Below, in pieces: positions 7,645 to 10,422 of a stretch of 10,422 nucleotides of DNA; within the stretch, counting starts at the first letter, position 1, and every line of letters starts with the position of its first letter. A model generated the notes under the pieces. The model was not told where the DNA came from. It searched no databases and was given only the letters and a program-made list of their open reading frames with translations. The stretch comes from Acidimicrobiia bacterium (GTDB taxonomy: Bacteria; Actinomycetota; Acidimicrobiia; Acidimicrobiales; Acidimicrobilacustridaceae). A program made the translations under genes and the position numbers. The DNA lies in contig VERC01000059.1 of assembly GCA_018882825.1 (NCBI GenBank), positions 1 to 10,422 on the forward strand, in the 5' to 3' direction.

Positions 7645-7955
7645 CAGTCCATCGGTTCGATGAACAGGTGCACGGTGCCACCGCAGGTCAGTCCCACGGC
7701 GAACGCCTCGTCGTCGCTGTAGCCGAAGGTCACCATCCGACGTTCACCGGTGCGCAGGATCTCCAACGCCTCCGAGACGACGGCGCCCTCGACACATCCG
7801 CCCGACACCGAACCGGCCACCTCGCCGTCGTCGGCCACGGCCATGGCCGCGCCGGGGAGTCGCGGACCGGAACCCTCGATGTCGACGACGCGAGCGATGG
7901 CGACACGCCGGCCGGCGGCCCGCCAGCGATCGATGTCGGCGATCAGTTCCTTCAC
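7641..7955 (-). CDS. Small XdhC/CoxI-domain protein (CoxF/CoxI-like)
   Basis: A 104-residue stand-alone XdhC_CoxI domain. It shows the core GSVSGGCVEGAV motif at 48-59 (Cys54) and GLTCGGTVHLFIEP at 78-91 (Cys81), with an SGPRLPGAAMAV lead-in at 29-40. In XdhC relatives these cysteines are linked to molybdenum cofactor binding or sulfur transfer. GTG 7955 is chosen over a longer in-frame start because it overlaps the coxE stop (GTGA) and has a near-perfect GGAGG 7 nt upstream. The Rossmann domain normally fused behind this domain is missing here but is present in the next gene, coupled by a 4-nt overlap. The pair therefore resembles a split or duplicated XdhC. Function in maturing the coxLMS enzyme is very likely. 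Confidence 0.88.
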   Translation of the reverse strand: MKELIADIDRWRAAGRRVAIARVVDIEGSGPRLPGAAMAVADDGEVAGSVSGGCVEGAVVSEALEILRTGERRMVTFGYSDDEAFAVGLTCGGTVHLFIEPMDW

Positions 7956-9124
7956 GGAGCCACCTCCACGGCACGTCTCCTGCGATCGGCCCCCGATGGT
8001 ACGACCGGTCGGGCCAGGACCTCGGCCAGGCGGTCGAGGGCGTCGAACGAATGACCGTCGACGAAATCGTCGACGAACGGCAGTGCGGCGGCCATGCCCC
8101 GGGCCAGCGGCTCGTAGCCGGGTGTGGCCCGCAACGGGTTCACCCACACGATGCGATGAGCGACCCGCGACAGGCGCGCCATCTCGGTGGCCAGCACCTC
8201 GGGTTCGCCGCGGTCCCACCCGTCGGACAGCACCACCACGACGGCACCGCGCGCCGTTCCCCGCGTGCCCCACTGGTCGTTGAAGGCCCGCAGCGACTCG
8301 CCGAGACGGGTGCCACCCGACCAGTCGGGCACGGCGGCCGCCGCCCGGGCGAGGGCGACATCGGGATCGGTGGTGGTCAACTCCCGGGTCAGTCGGGTGA
8401 GACGGGTCCCGAGGGTGAACACCTCGACCCGGGCCCCGGCCCGCACCGCCACGTGGGCGAACCGCACCAACGCCCGGCTGTAGGACTCCATCGAACCGCT
8501 CACGTCGACCAGCAACACGATGCGTCGCGGCGTGGTCACCCGTCGCAGCGATCGGTGCGACAACGTCTCGCCACCGGTGCGCAGCGACGACTGCACCGAA
8601 CGGCGCAGATCGAGGCGGTCGTCGGCCCGACGCGTCGGCGCCCGACGCGGTCGGCGTCGACGCGATCGGCGCGGCGCCGTCCGTGGTCGCAACCGCTCCA
8701 TCAGTCGGTCGACCTCGGCCCGCTCGTCGTCGTCGAGCGCCGCGAAGTCGCGGGTGCGCAACACCTCGGCGCCGCTGGCCCGGGGCGTGGCCAGCGGATC
8801 ACCGTCCTCCCCCCTCCCCTCGGGCTCCTCACCGGCACCGTCATCGGTCGGCACCTCGCGCATGACAGAGGGTCCGGCCTCGGGTGTCGAACGATCGGGT
8901 TCGGAGCCGAGCATCCATGCCCGGAACACCATGTCGTAGGTGGCGATCGTCAACTCGTCATGGGCCAACGTGGTGCGTCCCGCCCAGTAGATCGATGCCG
9001 GATCGTCGTCGAGCAACGACACCGCCTCCACGAAGGCGACCAGACTCCCGACCGGGATCGACAGTCCCGCCGATCGCAACGAAGCGACGAGGTCGGAGAC
9101 GTGCGAGACCCCGGACGCGGTCAC
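7952..9124 (-). CDS. coxE: CoxE: VWA domain protein
   Basis: A 390-residue CoxE-type protein. An N-terminal helical region (about 1-75) is followed by an acidic, disordered stretch (about 90-112) and an arginine-rich segment at 146-170. The VWA domain then has a complete MIDAS metal site: DVSGSM at 207-212, Thr272 in SGGTRLG, and Asp301 in LSDGW. The signature VWVNPL at 326-331 and the Y-x-P...GM-x-x-ALP-x-VDDF tail are CoxE hallmarks. CoxE works with the AAA+ CoxD during maturation of the Mo-Cu site of CO dehydrogenase in Afipia (Oligotropha); in other form II clusters the pair has a comparable chaperone role. GTG 9124 overlaps the coxD stop by 4 nt (GTGA), and the 3' end overlaps the small XdhC gene in the same way. 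Confidence 0.92.
   Translation of the reverse strand: MTASGVSHVSDLVASLRSAGLSIPVGSLVAFVEAVSLLDDDPASIYWAGRTTLAHDELTIATYDMVFRAWMLGSEPDRSTPEAGPSVMREVPTDDGAGEEPEGRGEDGDPLATPRASGAEVLRTRDFAALDDDERAEVDRLMERLRPRTAPRRSRRRRPRRAPTRRADDRLDLRRSVQSSLRTGGETLSHRSLRRVTTPRRIVLLVDVSGSMESYSRALVRFAHVAVRAGARVEVFTLGTRLTRLTRELTTTDPDVALARAAAAVPDWSGGTRLGESLRAFNDQWGTRGTARGAVVVVLSDGWDRGEPEVLATEMARLSRVAHRIVWVNPLRATPGYEPLARGMAAALPFVDDFVDGHSFDALDRLAEVLARPVVPSGADRRRRAVEVAP
7963..7967 (-). promoter_or_regulatory. Ribosome binding site of the small XdhC/CoxI-domain gene (GGAGG)
   Basis: GGAGG on the minus strand, 7 nt before GTG 7955, is the best ribosome-binding match I found by eye. It sits within the last codons of coxE and decides the short 104-residue form over longer in-frame readings. 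Confidence 0.65.
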
Positions 9125-10035
9125 GATCCGATGTCGACGCGGCGAGCGGAGTCGACCAGTTCGGCCACGCCGCGGGCTCGCACGCGTTCGAGATCCTCGC
9201 GGTACTTGACCACCGCACCTAGCGAGGCGTCGATCGCATCGGCATCGATGCGATCCCGGCCCATGACGGTGAGGGCCCGCACCCAGTCGATGGTCTCGGC
9301 CACGCCCGGCGGTTTGAACAGACCGATGGAGCGCAGTTCGGCGCTGAGCACCGCCACCTCTCGGGCCAGCACCACCGGCGCCTCGGGCAGGCGCGCACGG
9401 ACGATGGCGACCTCGCGCTCGGGCGTCGGATGATCGACCCAGTGGTAGAGGCAGCGACGCTTCAGAGCGTCGTGCAGGTCACGGGTGCGATTCGAGGTGA
9501 TGACGACGATCGGGGCCCGGGGCGCGGTGATCGTCCCGATCTCGGGGATGGTCACGCTCGATTCGGCCAGCAGTTCGAGCAGGAACGCCTCGAACTCGTC
9601 GTCGGCCCGGTCCAGCTCGTCGATGAGCAGCACGGGCGGGAGCGCGTGTCGATCGGAGATGGCGTCGAGCAGTGGACGACGCACGAGGAACCGCTCCGAC
9701 CACAGTTCGTCCTCGATGGCGGCGGTGTCGGCCGCCAGCGTCCCGGCGGCCTCGGCGGCCCGCAGATGCAGCAACTGACGGGGGTGGTCCCACTCGTAGA
9801 GCGCCTGGGCCGAGTCCAGGCCCTCGTAGCACTGCAGGCGCAACAACTCGCCGCCCGACCAACCGGACAGCGCACGGGCCACCTCGGTCTTGCCCACGCC
9901 GGGTTCACCCTCCAGCAGCAAGGGGCGCTGCATGGCCAACGACAGGTACACCGCCGTGGCCAGACCCTCGTCGGCGAGGTAGCCCTGCTCGGCCAGACCA
10001 GCGGTGACCTCGGCGACGGAGGCGGGAGCGCTCAC
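9121..10035 (-). CDS. coxD: CoxD: MoxR-type AAA+ ATPase
   Basis: A 304-residue MoxR-family AAA+ ATPase. Walker A is GEPGVGKT at 43-50, Walker B LLIDELD at 136-142, sensor 1 ITSNRTRDL at 179-187, and the arginine finger region ALKRRCLYHW at 190-199. The C-terminal lid helices end near residue 290. MoxR ATPases pair with VWA proteins to remodel metalloenzymes; CoxD is required to build the copper-sulfur part of the CO dehydrogenase active site in Afipia carboxidovorans. The start GTG 10035 has no Shine-Dalgarno but is preceded 6 nt upstream by a TAGCCT box, so leaderless translation is possible. A 37-nt gap separates it from the small membrane protein gene, and its stop overlaps coxE by 4 nt. 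Confidence 0.93.
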   Translation of the reverse strand: MSAPASVAEVTAGLAEQGYLADEGLATAVYLSLAMQRPLLLEGEPGVGKTEVARALSGWSGGELLRLQCYEGLDSAQALYEWDHPRQLLHLRAAEAAGTLAADTAAIEDELWSERFLVRRPLLDAISDRHALPPVLLIDELDRADDEFEAFLLELLAESSVTIPEIGTITAPRAPIVVITSNRTRDLHDALKRRCLYHWVDHPTPEREVAIVRARLPEAPVVLAREVAVLSAELRSIGLFKPPGVAETIDWVRALTVMGRDRIDADAIDASLGAVVKYREDLERVRARGVAELVDSARRVDIGS

Positions 10036-10041
10036 GGCGCG

Positions 10042-10047
10042 AGGCTA
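10042..10047 (-). promoter_or_regulatory. Candidate internal -10 box for a leaderless coxD transcript (TAGCCT)
   Basis: The minus strand reads TAGCCT, then 6 nt, then the GTG start of coxD, the spacing expected when transcription begins at the start codon. It sits in one of the few gaps of an otherwise overlapping operon and equals the hexamer before coxS. The possible -35 (CCGACG) is poor. Confidence 0.35.
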
Positions 10048-10072
10048 CCGGGGTGTGTCGTGGGCGTCGGAA

Positions 10073-10219
10073 TCAGCCGCGCAGGAACAGCAGGTAGAAG
10101 AGGCCGAACATCCCCACGGTCACGCCCACCGAGGCGACGAGCGTCCACTTGGCCGAACTCTGCCAGCGCATCCGTTCGGGTCGCTGTTCGCGACGACGCG
10201 GCTGGATCGGCTGGGTCAT
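10073..10219 (-). CDS. Small single-pass membrane protein, unknown function
   Basis: A 48-residue protein I do not recognise. The first ~24 residues are strongly basic and polar (PRRREQRPER at 7-16). A single hydrophobic helix then runs from about 25 to 46 (WTLVASVGVTVGMFGLFYLL), ending in a short FLRG tail. The positive-inside rule predicts the N-terminus in the cytoplasm. ATG 10219 overlaps the coxL stop by 4 nt (ATGA), the same coupling seen throughout this operon, which argues strongly that it is a real gene; an in-frame version starting further upstream would lie inside coxL. It is followed after 37 nt by coxD. Its place between the catalytic subunit and its chaperone suggests a role in membrane association or maturation of the enzyme, but that is inference only. 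Confidence 0.75.
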   Translation of the reverse strand: MTQPIQPRRREQRPERMRWQSSAKWTLVASVGVTVGMFGLFYLLFLRG

Positions 10220-10422
10220 CCGTTGATGGCGCGCCAGACGCGTTCGGACGAGAACGGCATGTCGAGATGACGCACTCCCCACGGTGAGAGTGCGTCGACC
10301 ACTGCGCTCTGCACCGCCGGCGTCGAACCGATCGTGCCCGATTCTCCGATGCCCTTGGCCCCCAACGGATTCACCGGCGATGGAGTCTCCAGTGGCACGA
10401 GGTCGTAGGAGGGGAACTCGGC
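10216..10422 (-). CDS. coxL: CoxL: molybdenum-binding large subunit, C-terminal end only
   Basis: Only the last 68 residues are inside the window; the frame is open to base 10422 and continues beyond. The segment NPLGAKGIGESGTIGSTPAV is the conserved C-terminal molybdenum-cofactor motif of xanthine oxidase-family large subunits. The glutamate of GIGESG (codon 10342-10344) is the conserved active-site base. The closing WGVRHLDMPFSSERVWRAI is typical of CoxL/xanthine dehydrogenase-type large subunits. The loop that separates CO dehydrogenase form I (AYXCSFR) from form II (AYRGAGR) lies outside, so the substrate cannot be assigned. It would combine with CoxS and CoxM, which here are encoded about 3.4 kb away on the opposite strand. 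The stop codon overlaps the small membrane protein gene by 4 nt. Confidence 0.92.
   Translation of the reverse strand, partial: AEFPSYDLVPLETPSPVNPLGAKGIGESGTIGSTPAVQSAVVDALSPWGVRHLDMPFSSERVWRAING

Noticed and set aside
8641..8690. Arg-rich repeat region in coxE as a possible DNA-binding tail.
   Set aside because: CoxE relatives commonly have an Arg-rich segment before the VWA domain, so it is not specific evidence for nucleic acid binding.
8051..9433. A 460-codon plus-strand open frame opposite coxE and coxD.
   Set aside because: It is antisense to two genes with clear AAA+ and VWA motifs; its product is His/Arg/Gly-rich with no recognisable domain, as expected for a GC-rich shadow frame.

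Overview
This is a GC-rich, gene-dense bacterial window with almost no intergenic DNA. Many genes start with GTG, and successive genes are often joined by 4-nt ATGA/GTGA overlaps. A DUF501 gene next to a short actinobacterial-type Ppx/GppA gene, together with TANNNT-type -10 boxes, points to Actinomycetota. My best guess is the Acidimicrobiia (Ilumatobacter-like), but that is inference and not proven by the sequence.

Layout. (1) 1-765, plus strand: the 3' part of a RecB/Cas4-like PD-(D/E)XK nuclease with a four-cysteine Fe-S signature, unrelated to the rest. (2) 815-5459, minus strand: one tightly packed transcription unit reading mocA-like cytidylyltransferase > coxG > DUF501 > ppx > GNAT acetyltransferase > MFS exporter. 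(3) 5460-5556: a 97-nt divergent control region. (4) 5557-6848, plus strand: coxS-coxM, the [2Fe-2S] and FAD subunits of a molybdenum hydroxylase of the CO dehydrogenase/xanthine oxidase family. (5) 6853-10422, minus strand: the 3' end of coxL (Mo subunit), then a 48-residue membrane protein, a MoxR-type AAA+ ATPase (coxD), a VWA protein (coxE), a one-domain XdhC/CoxI protein and a two-domain XdhC protein.

How they work together. CoxL, CoxM and CoxS would form the (LMS)2 enzyme. MocA would convert molybdopterin cofactor to the cytosine dinucleotide form used by this family. XdhC-type proteins carry and sulfurate or insert that cofactor. CoxD and CoxE form a MoxR/VWA chaperone pair for active-site maturation, and CoxG is a lipid/quinone-binding SRPBCC protein tethered to the membrane by a C-terminal helix. 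The large subunit is cut by the window edge before its substrate-diagnostic active-site loop. The enzyme may therefore be an aerobic CO dehydrogenase (form I) or a related form II/aldehyde- or purine-type hydroxylase, and the window cannot decide.

The most notable points are: the three structural subunits are split between two convergent transcription units that meet with a 4-nt gap; a tiny membrane protein is translationally coupled to coxL; CoxG carries a membrane anchor on a long linker; the XdhC functions are partitioned over two coupled genes; and actinobacterial -10 boxes sit exactly in the few gaps of otherwise overlapping operons. No RNA genes, mobile elements, CRISPR arrays or gene-free stretches over 100 nt were seen.
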